In this document: one piece after another, positions 24,310 through 35,300 of the stretch
Position numbering within the stretch: position 1 is the first letter of the stretch
Layout of the letters: each line of letters starts with the position of its first letter
Assembly: GCA_902783255.1 (NCBI GenBank)
Contig: CACZQB010000016.1
Coordinates: 1 to 64,000, forward strand
DNA: 64,000 nucleotides
Direction: 5' to 3'
Origin: Oscillospiraceae bacterium
GTDB lineage: Bacteria > Bacillota > Clostridia > Oscillospirales > UBA644
Translations under genes and position numbers: made by a program
Notes under the pieces: model-generated
Database searches by the model: none
The model's input: only the letters and a program-made list of their open reading frames with translations
Told to the model about the DNA's origin: nothing

Positions 24310-27300
24310 ATGAACAAAAAAAGTCTGACCCTGCTTTTTTTGACGATGCTGCTTTTTATAATATCCGCAGTATCGTGCTCTCTTTCTGAAAAAGAAGTTC
24401 CCGTAACCTCTGTTCAGTTTTTAAAAACGGAATATGATTTTTCCGAAACCGGACAGACATTTCAACTTGCCGCCGTTGTAAAACCCGATGACGCAACAAG
24501 CAAAAAACTTTTATGGTCATCATCCGATGAAAAGGTGGCGGTAGTAACTCAATACGGACTTGTTACAGCGGTAAACGACGGCGAGGCGTATATTTATGCG
24601 CGGTCCGAGGGCAGAGAGGCTTTCGCAAGCTGCAAGATAACCGTAACAACGTATGTGGATGTTACGGGCATTTCTCTTACGGAGTCGTCGCACGAATTTA
24701 CATATTTCGGAGAAATAATGTCGCTTGGCTGTGAAGTGCTGCCGTCAAACGCGACCGAACCCGAAGTATTATGGTCATCTTCAAATCCGCTGGTTGCAAC
24801 TGTAGACAGCAACGGAACCGTTATCTCCGTTTCAAACGGGAAGGCCATTATTACAGCGCGAACGGTAAAAGGTGATTTCGCCGCTTTTTGTGAAGTTAAT
24901 GTAAATGTGGATGTAAATGTTCCGATGACGGATGTAAACTTCGATATTTCGGAATACACGTTCACCACTTTTGATGAGAATATTAGACTTACCCCTGTAT
25001 GGGAGCCTGAAAACACAACGGAACGCGGTCTTGAATGGATAGTATCAGACAAATCAGTAGTAACCGTAACCGTTGACGGCTCCACGGGGATCGTTACTCC
25101 GGTAGGCAACGGTGAGGCAACGGTATACGCTGTTTCGGACAACAGAAAAAAACAGGCGATATGCAAAGTTAAGGTCGATGCCGTGATCCCCGCGGAAAAA
25201 ATCACATTAAGCGAAACATCGGTCGTTTTTGGCGAAAAAGGCGAAACATATACTATTTCGTACACATTGTCTCCTAAAAATACGACCGACAGATCCGTTG
25301 TTTTTATATCTGATAATCCGGATGTTGCAACTGTAGACGGAAGCGGAAAAGTTACTGCAGTATCAAACGGAAATGCAAAAATCAATATTTTCGCCGCAGG
25401 CGGAAACATAAAAACGGTAGTGGATGTTAAAGTTGATATTCCGCAGAATGTAGCGGTAACGGGCGTTTCGTTCTCATCCGAAAGCTACGTTTTTGCCAAA
25501 ACGGGAGATTCACTCACACTTTCGTGGACAGTCTCACCATCTGTAGCTGCAAATAAAAACGTTACCTTCGTTTCATCGGCTCCTGATATCGTTTCTGTAG
25601 ATAACAACGGTAAAATAACTGCACTTTCGGAAGGTACGGCGATAATAACCGTAACAACTCAGGACGGCGGATTTACCGCAAACTTTACCGCAACAGTCGA
25701 AAAGCAGGAAGAACAGACGATCATACCTCCTTCAGAAGAGATCGTAATAGGCGCTGCTTCCGACGGGCTTAAAGGCTTGTGGGTGGCAACAGTCTCCAAT
25801 ATTGATTTTCCGTCAAAACCGGGACTTTCGGCTGCAGAGCTGCGCGCTGAAATAGATACGATCGTAAACAATGCTTACGAATGGGGCTTCAATGCGATAT
25901 TCCTGCAGGTCCGTCCGAAGAGCGACGCTGTTTATTATTCCTCGATATTCCCGTCGTCAGACTGTATTGTTGAAAAACAGGGCGACAAACTTCCGCTGGA
26001 CTGTCTTGAATATTTCATTACCGCAGCGCATTCACGAGGAATAGAGCTTCACGCCTGGGTCAATCCTTACAGAATAACTCAAAGCGGACAGGTAGGACAT
26101 AACCTTTCCCAGCTTGCAGAATCGAACCCGGCAAGAATTCATCCGGAATGGGTAGTAAAACACAGCGACGGTGCAGCTTATTATAATCCCGGCATACCTG
26201 AGGTCCGTAAACTTATAATTGACGGCATACTTGAAATAGTAAACAACTATAACATTGACGGCATACATTTTGACGATTATTTTTATCCGTATAACGACTC
26301 TTCCAAATTTGCCGACAGCAAAGAATACGAAAAGTATAAAACGGAAGGACAATCCCTTGCCGACTGGCGCAGATCGAATAATGACGCTCTTGTTTCGCAG
26401 ACGGCAGCAGCCATAAAAGCAGCCAAAAGTTCGGTTGCGTTCGGCATCAGTCCGAGTGGTGTATGGGCGCTTAAAACAAACAACAGCCTCGGAACGGATA
26501 TAAAGAGCTCGTCAGAGTCATATTATCAGGTTTATGCAGATACAAGAAAATGGGTGCTCAACGAATGGATCGATTATATCTGTCCTCAGATTTACTGGGA
26601 AATCGGTCATTCTACTGCTCCGTTCAAGCCTATAACAGACTGGTGGAACGATCTTGTTTCTCAAACAAAGGTGAAACTTTACGTCGGTATTGCGGCATAT
26701 AAAGGCGCTTCGGTAGCCGCATACAAATCACCGTCCGAAATACAGAATCAGCTCAAATATCTCAATACAAAAGACCATGTTTCAGGTGTTGTATTCTTCT
26801 CATATAAAGATGTTGCAAAAAATCTTGCCGGCGTTCGCGATACTGCAAAAACATATTTCAAAAGCGGCAGCGAAGGTGTTGAGGCGGCAACCGATAAGCT
26901 TGTTTTGTCGTATTCTTCACTGACTGTTGAAAGCACAACGTCCAAAACATTCATTATCGGCGTATCTGACCCGAATTATCCGCTTTACATTGCCGGGGAA
27001 GAAGTAACTACACGCTCGCCCAAGGGATATTTCACGCATATGGTATCTGTTCCCAAAACCGGTGAAAATCATTATAAAATAGAACACAAGGGTGAGACCG
27101 TAGATTATATCATCAAGAAAAGCGGTTCATATTCCGAACCGAAAACGATGTCTTCATTCGGTTTTGTTTCCGGCACGTGCGCCCCGAAATACGACAGAGC
27201 CGAAAAATCAGGCACAACGATCAATTTCTCCTGCACCGCAACCGCCGGAGCAAAGGTATATGTTGTAATAGGCGAGTATACCGTTGATCTTTCCACCACA

Positions 27301-28581
27301 GACAAAGATTCGACCGACGGTTCCTTCAGAAGAGCATGGTATGAAGGATCGTTCGTTTTGCCCGATATAGACGGAAACGCCGTTCTGGGAAATCCGGAAT
27401 TCGTGATAGAGAAAAACGGTTATGATACCGTCCGCTACAAAGGATCGAACACAATTGAAGTGATTAACGACCCGGAAAGTTACGTTGTTGAGTTTATCGG
27501 AGATTTTCCCGCTCAGCTCAAGCCCGATCTGAAGGTCACCGGTGAGGATTTCCGCTATGCCACCATAGGCGCGCTTGATACGGTAGTATCAAAATACAAC
27601 GGCAACGTTCTTTTGGGCAGCGGCTATTATACGGTAACGGACAATATAAAGAAAGCAGATAACCCTTCTATCCCCTACTCTGCAATCGGAAAAATATCCG
27701 TTACGCAAAGTCAGGACGGCAAATACACGAATGTCGTTATACCCACCGACGCGAAAACCATGAACACCGTATGGATGAGCGATACAAAAGCGGATATAAC
27801 GCTTTTCAATCTATCAGCTTTGCCTGCTGATTTCTCGCTTCCCGAAAATCCTCTGTTCAAAGAGGCTTCGGTTTCACGAGTCAACTCCACAACCGCAAGA
27901 ATATCGCTTACTTACAAAAAAGAGCTTTATATTTTCGGATATACGGCATATTTTGAAAACGGCGCTCTGATAATAGCATTCAAAAATCCGGTTTCGCTTT
28001 ACGACAGCAATAATTATCCTCTTTACGGTATAAGGATCTCTCTTGACCCCGGTCACAGCCTGAACGGCGGCGCGCTCGGTCCGTGGGGACGGATCAAGTG
28101 GACGGAGGCGGACTGGAACTACGAACTTTCACGGCTTGTTGAAACGAGACTTATCAATCTCGGCGCAACGGTTTATCTGACACATCACAGAGAACTTGAA
28201 AAAGATCTTGATCCGCTCATTCTGGAATACAGGGCATGGAAACCCGATATAAATGTATCTATCCACTTCAATTATGTCGGCGAAACAGCCAATCCGCTCA
28301 ATACAAGCGGCACTGTAACATACTATTCATACACAAGTTCAAAGCTGCTTGCAAAGGTTATGCTGGATGAGTTTACCGAAGCTACGGGACTGAAGAAAAA
28401 CTCATATAAGATCGGCTATTATAAAGTTTCGATGTTCCCTGACTTTCCGTCAATTCTCTTCGAAACGGCATTTATGAGCAATATTTACGACTATGAATGG
28501 TTCACCGACGAGGCAAATATGGAAAAAGCGGCGGATGCGATCGTAATGGGCATCGTAGAATATTTCAGCGTGCAGAGCTGA
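24310..28581 (+). CDS. Lipoprotein fusion: five BIG2 domains, GHL10 glycosidase, C-terminal Amidase_3
   Basis: A 1423-residue predicted lipoprotein with a signal peptide ending near the Cys of AVSCSL. Five Ig-like BIG2 repeats span about 30-465, each with a 'SSDPxVATVDxxGxVTAVxxGxAxI'-type core. The GHL10 (PF02638) domain spans about 485-850, starting GLKGLWVATVSNIDFPS and including ELHAWVNPYR and NIDGIHFDDYFYPY. A beta-rich bridge covers about 860-1235. The N-acetylmuramoyl-L-alanine amidase domain (about 1240-1423) has all four expected ligand or catalytic positions: LDPGH, TEADWNYEL, SIHFN and LFETAF. GHL10 enzymes such as E. coli DigH cut glycan lacking stem peptides, and amidases remove stem peptides. 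It is the last gene of the metK run. Confidence 0.85.
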   Translation: MNKKSLTLLFLTMLLFIISAVSCSLSEKEVPVTSVQFLKTEYDFSETGQTFQLAAVVKPDDATSKKLLWSSSDEKVAVVTQYGLVTAVNDGEAYIYARSEGREAFASCKITVTTYVDVTGISLTESSHEFTYFGEIMSLGCEVLPSNATEPEVLWSSSNPLVATVDSNGTVISVSNGKAIITARTVKGDFAAFCEVNVNVDVNVPMTDVNFDISEYTFTTFDENIRLTPVWEPENTTERGLEWIVSDKSVVTVTVDGSTGIVTPVGNGEATVYAVSDNRKKQAICKVKVDAVIPAEKITLSETSVVFGEKGETYTISYTLSPKNTTDRSVVFISDNPDVATVDGSGKVTAVSNGNAKINIFAAGGNIKTVVDVKVDIPQNVAVTGVSFSSESYVFAKTGDSLTLSWTVSPSVAANKNVTFVSSAPDIVSVDNNGKITALSEGTAIITVTTQDGGFTANFTATVEKQEEQTIIPPSEEIVIGAASDGLKGLWVATVSNIDFPSKPGLSAAELRAEIDTIVNNAYEWGFNAIFLQVRPKSDAVYYSSIFPSSDCIVEKQGDKLPLDCLEYFITAAHSRGIELHAWVNPYRITQSGQVGHNLSQLAESNPARIHPEWVVKHSDGAAYYNPGIPEVRKLIIDGILEIVNNYNIDGIHFDDYFYPYNDSSKFADSKEYEKYKTEGQSLADWRRSNNDALVSQTAAAIKAAKSSVAFGISPSGVWALKTNNSLGTDIKSSSESYYQVYADTRKWVLNEWIDYICPQIYWEIGHSTAPFKPITDWWNDLVSQTKVKLYVGIAAYKGASVAAYKSPSEIQNQLKYLNTKDHVSGVVFFSYKDVAKNLAGVRDTAKTYFKSGSEGVEAATDKLVLSYSSLTVESTTSKTFIIGVSDPNYPLYIAGEEVTTRSPKGYFTHMVSVPKTGENHYKIEHKGETVDYIIKKSGSYSEPKTMSSFGFVSGTCAPKYDRAEKSGTTINFSCTATAGAKVYVVIGEYTVDLSTTDKDSTDGSFRRAWYEGSFVLPDIDGNAVLGNPEFVIEKNGYDTVRYKGSNTIEVINDPESYVVEFIGDFPAQLKPDLKVTGEDFRYATIGALDTVVSKYNGNVLLGSGYYTVTDNIKKADNPSIPYSAIGKISVTQSQDGKYTNVVIPTDAKTMNTVWMSDTKADITLFNLSALPADFSLPENPLFKEASVSRVNSTTARISLTYKKELYIFGYTAYFENGALIIAFKNPVSLYDSNNYPLYGIRISLDPGHSLNGGALGPWGRIKWTEADWNYELSRLVETRLINLGATVYLTHHRELEKDLDPLILEYRAWKPDINVSIHFNYVGETANPLNTSGTVTYYSYTSSKLLAKVMLDEFTEATGLKKNSYKIGYYKVSMFPDFPSILFETAFMSNIYDYEWFTDEANMEKAADAIVMGIVEYFSVQS

Positions 28582-28609
28582 TAAAAAAACAGAATTTTGA
28601 TGTAAAAGA

Positions 28610-28645
28610 AAAAGCTGTATTGAAAAATCAATACAGCTTTTTTTA
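28610..28645. terminator. Bidirectional terminator between the fusion hydrolase and the S11-like gene
   Basis: Stem AAAAGCTGTATTGA (28610-28623) and TCAATACAGCTTTT (28628-28641) with an AAAA loop, T-run on the plus strand and A/T flank on the other. Confidence 0.85.
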
Positions 28646-28653
28646 AGTTTGTT

Positions 28654-29976
28654 TTATCTCGGCATTTTTGTTATTCTGTTGCGCTTATTGCTCTCTTCCC
28701 GTCTCATTTTTTTTCTGTTTTTGATGTAAAGGACTGTAGAGTAAAAAATAACTACGAAAACTACGGTAATAATTGCCGCCCATATGTATTTGTTTGAGAA
28801 AAATCCGTTTATCGCTGCGGAATACGATTCGATAACATCAAGAGAGATATCGCTTTGCGCAATAAGCTCTGTGGTGCCATATACACGTCCGTCATATGAA
28901 TATGTCACGCTGCCCAGCACCGTACCTTTAGCTATGGGCGCGTCAACTTTATCCGGTATATTTTTATCTGCAACTATTTTACTGTCCGGAACAGATGACG
29001 GCAGTGATGCGCTTACGGTAGAGCTTGCAACAAGCGTTACTGTGTCGCGTTCTTTGCCGAACACAACGGGAATTTCAATGACCGGGGCATTTTTCTGAAT
29101 GAGCGTTCTGTATGCATACTCGGTAAGCGAAAAATTGATCATACTGCTTAGATCGGCATAAAGATTTGAAACGCTTTCGTAGTTAAGAGCAAAACAAACT
29201 ATTCTCATTGCCTTGTCTACCGCAACGGAAACAAGCGCATACCCTGTTGTGTTGTTGCCGGAAATCGCAAGTCCCGACGCCTTTTTTATGTAATACGAAC
29301 TGTTTCTGTCGACAAGTGAATTATGTGTGTAAATACTCTTCTTGGAATTATTGACGGTTATATCTACATAGCGGTAGTTTGAAAGATCTTCAATATATTC
29401 AAGATTAAGCGCATGCATGCATATTTTAACAACATCGTGAGCAGTGGTAGTCTGCTTTGTTGCGGAAGAATACTGTCCCGTAACGTTTGTAAAAACCGTG
29501 CTTTCGGCGCCGAGCTCTCTTGCACGTTTGTTCATTTGAACGATAAATTCGGAAACGTCTCCCGCAAGAGTTACAGCGACCGCGATACATGCCTCCTGTG
29601 AATTTGCCACAAGAATACATTTCATCAGGTCGTAAAGAGATATTTTATTGCCGGAAACAAGATTTGCGGAGCTTTTATCGTGAGAAACCGCCATCATTTC
29701 TTTCGAAAGCGTGATTACGGTCGAAAGATCAAGTCCGCTTTCAACAAGCAGGATACATGTCATTATGCGCGGGAGAAACGCGCAGAAAAAGGGAGTATCG
29801 GCGTTTTTCGCAAACAGCTCCGTCCCCGTATCCGCATTTACGATAGCGGCAAACGGAGATGTAACATCAAAAACTGCATTTTCTTCTGCGGGTTCTGTTT
29901 CATCGCAAAAAGTTGATATCGGCAGAAATGCCGCAATAAGAGCGATAATAATGATAACTGAAACTGTTTTTTTCAT
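28654..29976 (-). CDS. S11 D-Ala-D-Ala carboxypeptidase homologue with lost catalytic motifs
   Basis: A 440-residue exported protein with a signal peptide (about 1-24), an S11/PBP5-like domain (about 38-275), a beta-rich C-terminal domain (about 280-390) and a transmembrane anchor (about 398-420) with a basic cytoplasmic tail. The fold landmarks remain: IVNADTGTELFAKNAD, FTNVTGQYS and THNSLV. However, where S11 enzymes have S-x-x-K (ASTTKIMT), this reads AFLPRIMT (65-72). The SxN position reads VANSQEA (about 123-129), and the KTG position reads IKKASGL (about 230-236). It is therefore probably not a peptidase or penicillin target. It faces the fusion hydrolase convergently. The ATG has no clear ribosome-binding site. 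Confidence 0.8.
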   Translation of the reverse strand: MKKTVSVIIIIALIAAFLPISTFCDETEPAEENAVFDVTSPFAAIVNADTGTELFAKNADTPFFCAFLPRIMTCILLVESGLDLSTVITLSKEMMAVSHDKSSANLVSGNKISLYDLMKCILVANSQEACIAVAVTLAGDVSEFIVQMNKRARELGAESTVFTNVTGQYSSATKQTTTAHDVVKICMHALNLEYIEDLSNYRYVDITVNNSKKSIYTHNSLVDRNSSYYIKKASGLAISGNNTTGYALVSVAVDKAMRIVCFALNYESVSNLYADLSSMINFSLTEYAYRTLIQKNAPVIEIPVVFGKERDTVTLVASSTVSASLPSSVPDSKIVADKNIPDKVDAPIAKGTVLGSVTYSYDGRVYGTTELIAQSDISLDVIESYSAAINGFFSNKYIWAAIITVVFVVIFYSTVLYIKNRKKMRREESNKRNRITKMPR

Positions 29977-30015
29977 AATATATCGAAATAATAAGCATAT
30001 TTTACTTCAAAATAT

Positions 30016-30062
30016 ATTATAACATATACAATCCCGTTTTGTCAACCGAGAAAACGGGATTG
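30016..30062 (-). promoter_or_regulatory. Hairpin containing the -35 box of the S11-like gene promoter
   Basis: CAATCCCGTTTT (30029-30040) pairs with AAAACGGGATTG (30051-30062). It acts as a terminator-like hairpin for the leftward beta-propeller transcript, though without a good U-run. The minus-strand -35 TTGACA (30040-30045) lies across the loop and stem edge, and TATAAT is at 30016-30021 (18-base spacer), so termination and initiation elements are superimposed. Confidence 0.5.
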
Positions 30063-30101
30063 TTTCAGTCATTTTTAAGTTTAATTTGTAAAACGTAAGT
30101 T

Positions 30102-32108
30102 CTATTTGACAGTGATCGAAGCTATTTCTTCAAGAGTATCCCTGCTGTAAACAGATATTCTGTTATAGCGGTAAAAATACAGCATATCGTCAACATAGCA
30201 AATCCTTGAATTTCCCGAATAATAACTGTAATTATCAGATGCAGGCACTGTTTTGCATGTCAGTTCTCCGTTCTCAACACTTATGCATACAACAGCTTCG
30301 CCGTTCATCGTGTGTATCGGGAAATAGCCGGTATTTTTTGCGTTTGAGTATACAAATGCCCTGTGGTTATACCATGCTTCCGTTGATGCAGATTCGCCGC
30401 CGATATAATTCTCAACATCTTTCTCTTTCGGATCGAAAGGATCTGATACATCAAAAAGCGAAACCTTTATTCCGTCGGTATATGTCTGAACATATTTTTC
30501 GCCGCTGTAATCTGTCCATACATTATCTTTTGTTTCTTTGCCTATACCGAGTAAAAGTCCGTCGCCTACCGGATGAAGGTATGTTGAAAATCCGGGGACT
30601 TTCAGCTCTCCCGTCACCTTTGGATCACTGCCGCTCATATCGATCACAAAAAGAGGATCGACCTGTCTGAAAGTAACGACATACGCCACATCTCCGCTGA
30701 AACGGACCGAATAGATCCTCTCATTCGGCGCAAGACCTGTAAGCTCGCCTGTTTTTACAAGTTTTTCATCGTAAACATAAACATTGTTTTCCGTGCTGTT
30801 GCCCCATGTTGTGGTCGCAATGCGGAATTTTCCGTTGTATTCATTGTAAGAAAAATCTGTCGCGGTATACCCCGGCACAACTGCAGACGCGACATAAGAG
30901 AGAGTATTGCCGATACTGTATTTTGCAACGCATGTGTTGTTGCCGTTGCCGCTGAAGATATAAAGGCTTTCCGCAGTCATATAAATATCGGATCCCGAAC
31001 CGAGAACTGACAGCGTTTCGGTATCAGATGTATCAAGATAATCTATCACAGCGATCGTCATCATGTTAGGATATACATTTTCGAATATCGGACGGATAAC
31101 ATTTGTTGCCTCAACCGTACGGTAGCCGTTTTTTGTATCGTATACTTCAGGAAGGATATCGGCGGCCGCAGGTTCGTTTCTGTAATATCCCCAGTAGTAT
31201 CCTCCGATGTCCTTATTTGCTATAAGATAGATCCGTCCGCTTGTTTCACGGGTCGCAACAAGGTATCCCTCTACATAGCACGAAGACTCTTCTTTTGGCT
31301 TTTCACGGTCTGAAATATCTATAACATAAACCGCCGAGTATGTTTTGTAGCTGTTGTAATAGCGGTCGTAATAATATTCATCGATAACATCGTTTTCGTT
31401 AATTTCGTCTACGGGTTTGCCGAAAGAAGTATCGGAAACGAAATCGGGTTTTTCGTAAAACGTAACGTTTGCTATAACGATAGCTCTGTCACCCTTTATA
31501 TACATTTCCGAAACATTGCCCTCGCCCTGAGCAAAAAGCTTGTAATAAGAAAGCACTTCGGTCTCTTTACCCATTGCGGATACTATTATCAGTTCATTGT
31601 CGCGTATAATATAAATATAATCGCCGTCTGTTTTAAGGTAATCGCCTTCGTCAACATTTTCATCAACGAGATTTGTTGCTGAAACATCTCTGCTTTCGGA
31701 AGTTTTCATGCCATTGCCCGCCGCGTTCGTCGCAGTTGCCGTAGGCATTTCCGCTGTATCCATACCCGCCTCGTTCGCCACTTCAGCCACTTCAGTTTCA
31801 TATAAATAGAACAGCTGATTGTCATTTATATACTCCAGAAGCTCTTTTTCGCTTTCAAATGTATCAAGACTGCTTTTATCGACGGTAAAAGAGGCATGGG
31901 TTTTCTCTGTATTCTCGTTATCTCCATCTTCTTTTTCATTTTCTTCAGATCCAGTGTTTACATTTTCGCTCTCATTTTCGCTCTGCACTGCAGCGGGGTC
32001 GTTTTTTATATGCGGCTTTGCGATGTCCGCAGAACATCCGACGGACAATATGCCGAACAGTATTGCCGCGATTATGATCACGCATATGGATTTTGATTTA
32101 TTTATCAT
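30102..32108 (-). CDS. Secreted beta-propeller lipoprotein (PF09826-like)
   Basis: A 668-residue predicted lipoprotein with the lipobox LSVGC near residue 25. An acidic low-complexity linker (about 35-70) and a helical segment precede the propeller. The propeller begins around NLVDENVDEGDYLKTDGDYIYIIRDN and continues in repeated beta-strands with motifs such as YVIDISDREKPKEESSCYVEGY and LFDVSDPFDPKE. This matches the C-terminal beta-propeller family found in Clostridia and archaea, whose function is not established. I use ATG 32108, with GGAGG 8 bases upstream, rather than the longer frame from 32132. It is monocistronic and divergent from smc. Confidence 0.8.
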   Translation of the reverse strand: MINKSKSICVIIIAAILFGILSVGCSADIAKPHIKNDPAAVQSENESENVNTGSEENEKEDGDNENTEKTHASFTVDKSSLDTFESEKELLEYINDNQLFYLYETEVAEVANEAGMDTAEMPTATATNAAGNGMKTSESRDVSATNLVDENVDEGDYLKTDGDYIYIIRDNELIIVSAMGKETEVLSYYKLFAQGEGNVSEMYIKGDRAIVIANVTFYEKPDFVSDTSFGKPVDEINENDVIDEYYYDRYYNSYKTYSAVYVIDISDREKPKEESSCYVEGYLVATRETSGRIYLIANKDIGGYYWGYYRNEPAAADILPEVYDTKNGYRTVEATNVIRPIFENVYPNMMTIAVIDYLDTSDTETLSVLGSGSDIYMTAESLYIFSGNGNNTCVAKYSIGNTLSYVASAVVPGYTATDFSYNEYNGKFRIATTTWGNSTENNVYVYDEKLVKTGELTGLAPNERIYSVRFSGDVAYVVTFRQVDPLFVIDMSGSDPKVTGELKVPGFSTYLHPVGDGLLLGIGKETKDNVWTDYSGEKYVQTYTDGIKVSLFDVSDPFDPKEKDVENYIGGESASTEAWYNHRAFVYSNAKNTGYFPIHTMNGEAVVCISVENGELTCKTVPASDNYSYYSGNSRICYVDDMLYFYRYNRISVYSRDTLEEIASITVK

Positions 32109-32252
32109 TATTTCTTCCTCCGTAAAGCACAAATGATTTTTCCGTTTGCAATATTAGACGGAATTCTTCTTAAATTGTTCCGAAAAAAAGCGGTCAGGAT
32201 GCGTTTTTTTTGTCCGAAAGAGAAAATTTACCGTAATTTTATCAATATGCGG

Positions 32253-32281
32253 TTGAAATTTTTGTGCGAATGTGCTATAAT
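32253..32281 (+). promoter_or_regulatory. Promoter of the smc operon
   Basis: TTGAAA (32253-32258) and TATAAT (32276-32281), 17 bases apart, with a TG extension (TGCTATAAT). Confidence 0.7.
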
Positions 32282-32318
32282 TATACTGATAGAATGTTGC
32301 ATTTCAACAGGAGATAAT

Positions 32319-35300
32319 ATGCAGTTAAAAAGCCTTGAGCTTACGGGATTCAAATCGTTTCCCGATAAAACGCTTATAAACTTCAGTTCCGGCATAACCG
32401 CAATAGTCGGTCCGAACGGAAGCGGAAAAAGCAACATAGCCGATGCGATACGCTGGGTTATGGGCGAAACGTCTTCACGCTCGCTTCGCGGCGTAAAAAT
32501 GGAAGATGTTATTTTTGACGGCACGCAGTCGCGCCGTCCGCTCGGCTTTGCCGAAGTTTCGCTGACGCTTGACAACAGCGACGGCACTCTGCCCGAAGCA
32601 TACTCTGAGATAGTTATTTCAAGAAGATATTACCGTTCGGGCGAAAGCGAATATTTCATAAACAAGCAAAACGTCCGTCTGAAAGATATACACGATCTTT
32701 TTCGTGACACCGGCCTTGGCAGAACTGGTTATTCGATAATAGGTCAGGGGTCCGTTACGGAAATAATTTCCGCAAAAAGCACCGACAGAAGAAGCGTTTT
32801 TGAAGAAGCTGCCGGTATCGCAAAATACAGATTCAAAAAAGAGGAAAGCGAACGGAAACTCAACTCTACTCAGGAAAATATAGTTCGTCTTTCCGATATA
32901 ATCGCCGAGCTTGCAGACAGGCTCGGTCCGCTTGAGCAGCAGGCAAAAAAGGCGAGACGGTATATCGAGCTTTTTGACGAAAAGAAAAAGCTCGAAATCG
33001 CGCTGTGGCTTTCCGATCTTGAGCGTTTTTCGCAGGAGTTTGCCGAAATTGAAAAAACAGAGGCGGCATTGATCGAATCTACAGAGAAAAACGATGCTGA
33101 AATACTCAGATGCGAGCATAAAATGGAGCAGCTTGCCGACGACATTGCAATGCTTACGGCGAAAATCGAGCAAATGAGAACCGAAAGCAAACAGTTTGAC
33201 GAGCTGTTGCAGCAAAAAAACTCTGAGATCCTTCTTATCAACAATGATATAGAGCATGCGCAGAAAGATATTGAAAGAATAAATTCCGAAATACAGTCTG
33301 GCAGTCGTTCAGACGCCGAAATATTGAAGGAAATAGAGGCGAATGCGCAAAAAACAGCGGATCTGAAAAAAGAAATCGCTGAAATCGAAGCTGAAACGAA
33401 AAAAATCAATAAGGAAAGAGACGAAAAGCTCGGAGACGACAAGAATTATGCCGAAACATCCTCACGTCTTACGAAAGAATATGATTCTCTTGCATCCGAG
33501 ATAACCTCTCTTCGGATAAACGAAGGACGAATTTCAGAAAAAAACATTGCTCTCAACGAATCTGTCGAAAATCTGAAAAAAGAACTTGCCGACGCAAAAG
33601 AAAGACTTGAATCTCTCAACAAAGGCAAGGATTCCGGCAGAAAAAGGCTTGAAGAACTTGAACAGAAGCTTGCGGACAACAAAAATATATTCAACGGATA
33701 TTCAATGAAAGTTTCTTCTGCCAGAAAGAAACTTGAAACGGCAAACAGTGAATACAATACGCTCAATTTCAGCATTTCCGAAAAGAAAAGCCGCAAATCG
33801 ATGTTTGAAGATATGGAAAAACATTACGAAGGCTTTGCGGGAAGCGTAAAAAGCGTTATGAACGAAGCTGCGAGAGGAATCCTTTCAGGCGTTCACGGAA
33901 CTGTCGCTTCGGCAATAAAAGTTGATCCTGAATATGCCACCGCAACAGAGATCGCTCTCGGAGCCTCAATTCAGAATATAATAACTGAAGATGAGCGCGC
34001 GGCAAAAGACTGCATTTATTTTCTTAAATCAAAAAATCTCGGCAGAGCAACTTTTCTTCCCATTTCCACGATCAAGGGCAGAAAACTCGATGCCGCATCG
34101 CTTAACGGTGCGCGCGGATACAGAGGCATCGCTTCAGATCTTATAACATATGATGAAAAATACAGGGGCATCATAGAACAGCTTCTGGGCAGGACCGTTA
34201 TAGTAGAAAATATCGACGATGCCACGGCTATAGCAAAAGCTAACAGGTATGCTTTCAAAGCGGTTACGCTTGACGGACAAGTCGTTAACCCCGGCGGTTC
34301 TCTTACCGGCGGCTCTGTCGGCAAAAACACAGGCATTTTAAGCAGAACAAACGAGATAAAAAAACTCGCAAATGAAATAGAAGAATTAACACTTCAGCTT
34401 CACGAAAAAGAAAAACGTCTGAAATCAGTTACGGAAGAGCTTGCCGCAGCTCAGTCTTCGCTTGACGGACTGATTGCCGAAAATCAGGCGCTGAACGATG
34501 AGCATATCAGGATAAAGGCAGAAACGGAACACAGTGAGCAGTACATTTTCAATATTTCCGAACAGATAAAAGCATTCGAAGACGGAATAAAGGCAAATAC
34601 AGACGAAAAAGAAAGCAATATTACCGAGCTTGAATCGGTGAAAAGCGCTCTTGAAACCAAGCTTGCCGTTATATCAGAAAAGCAGCAGGAAATAACCGAG
34701 CTGGACGAAAAACACGAAGCGCTCGCAAAAATCCAGGAAGAGATCTCTGATCGTCTTCATGAAAAAGATTTGCAGAAACTCGAAAAGATCAAAGATACGG
34801 AAAATATTGCCGATATCACAAAACACCTTGAAGAACGCCGCAAAGAAGGCGTTGAGCTGAATGCAAAACTGAAAGGCGATATCGAACAGATACTTGCGTC
34901 CATAGAAGAATATAAAAAGAACGCTCTCAAAAAAACCGAGGAACTCGCAAAAATACGGTTTGATGCAGAAGAGAAGGTCGCTGCGATAACTGACGAAAAC
35001 AACAAAAGGACAGCGATCGAAGCAGATAAAAACGCAATTTTTGAAGAAGAAAAGAAATACTTTGCAAATAAGGACCGCCTCGGAAGAGAGTCTGAAAGAA
35101 TAACGATCAAAAAGACATCGCTTAAAACGGAAATCGACTCTGTGTCGTCAAAGATCTGGGACGAATACGAAATGTCGATGTCAGAAGCGGAAGATTTTGC
35201 AAAAAACAATATTCCCGAAGATACGGAAGCATCGAGAAAACGGGTATCGGAGCTTAAAAGCCAGATAAAAGCTCTGGGAAGCGTAAATGTTGACGCTATC

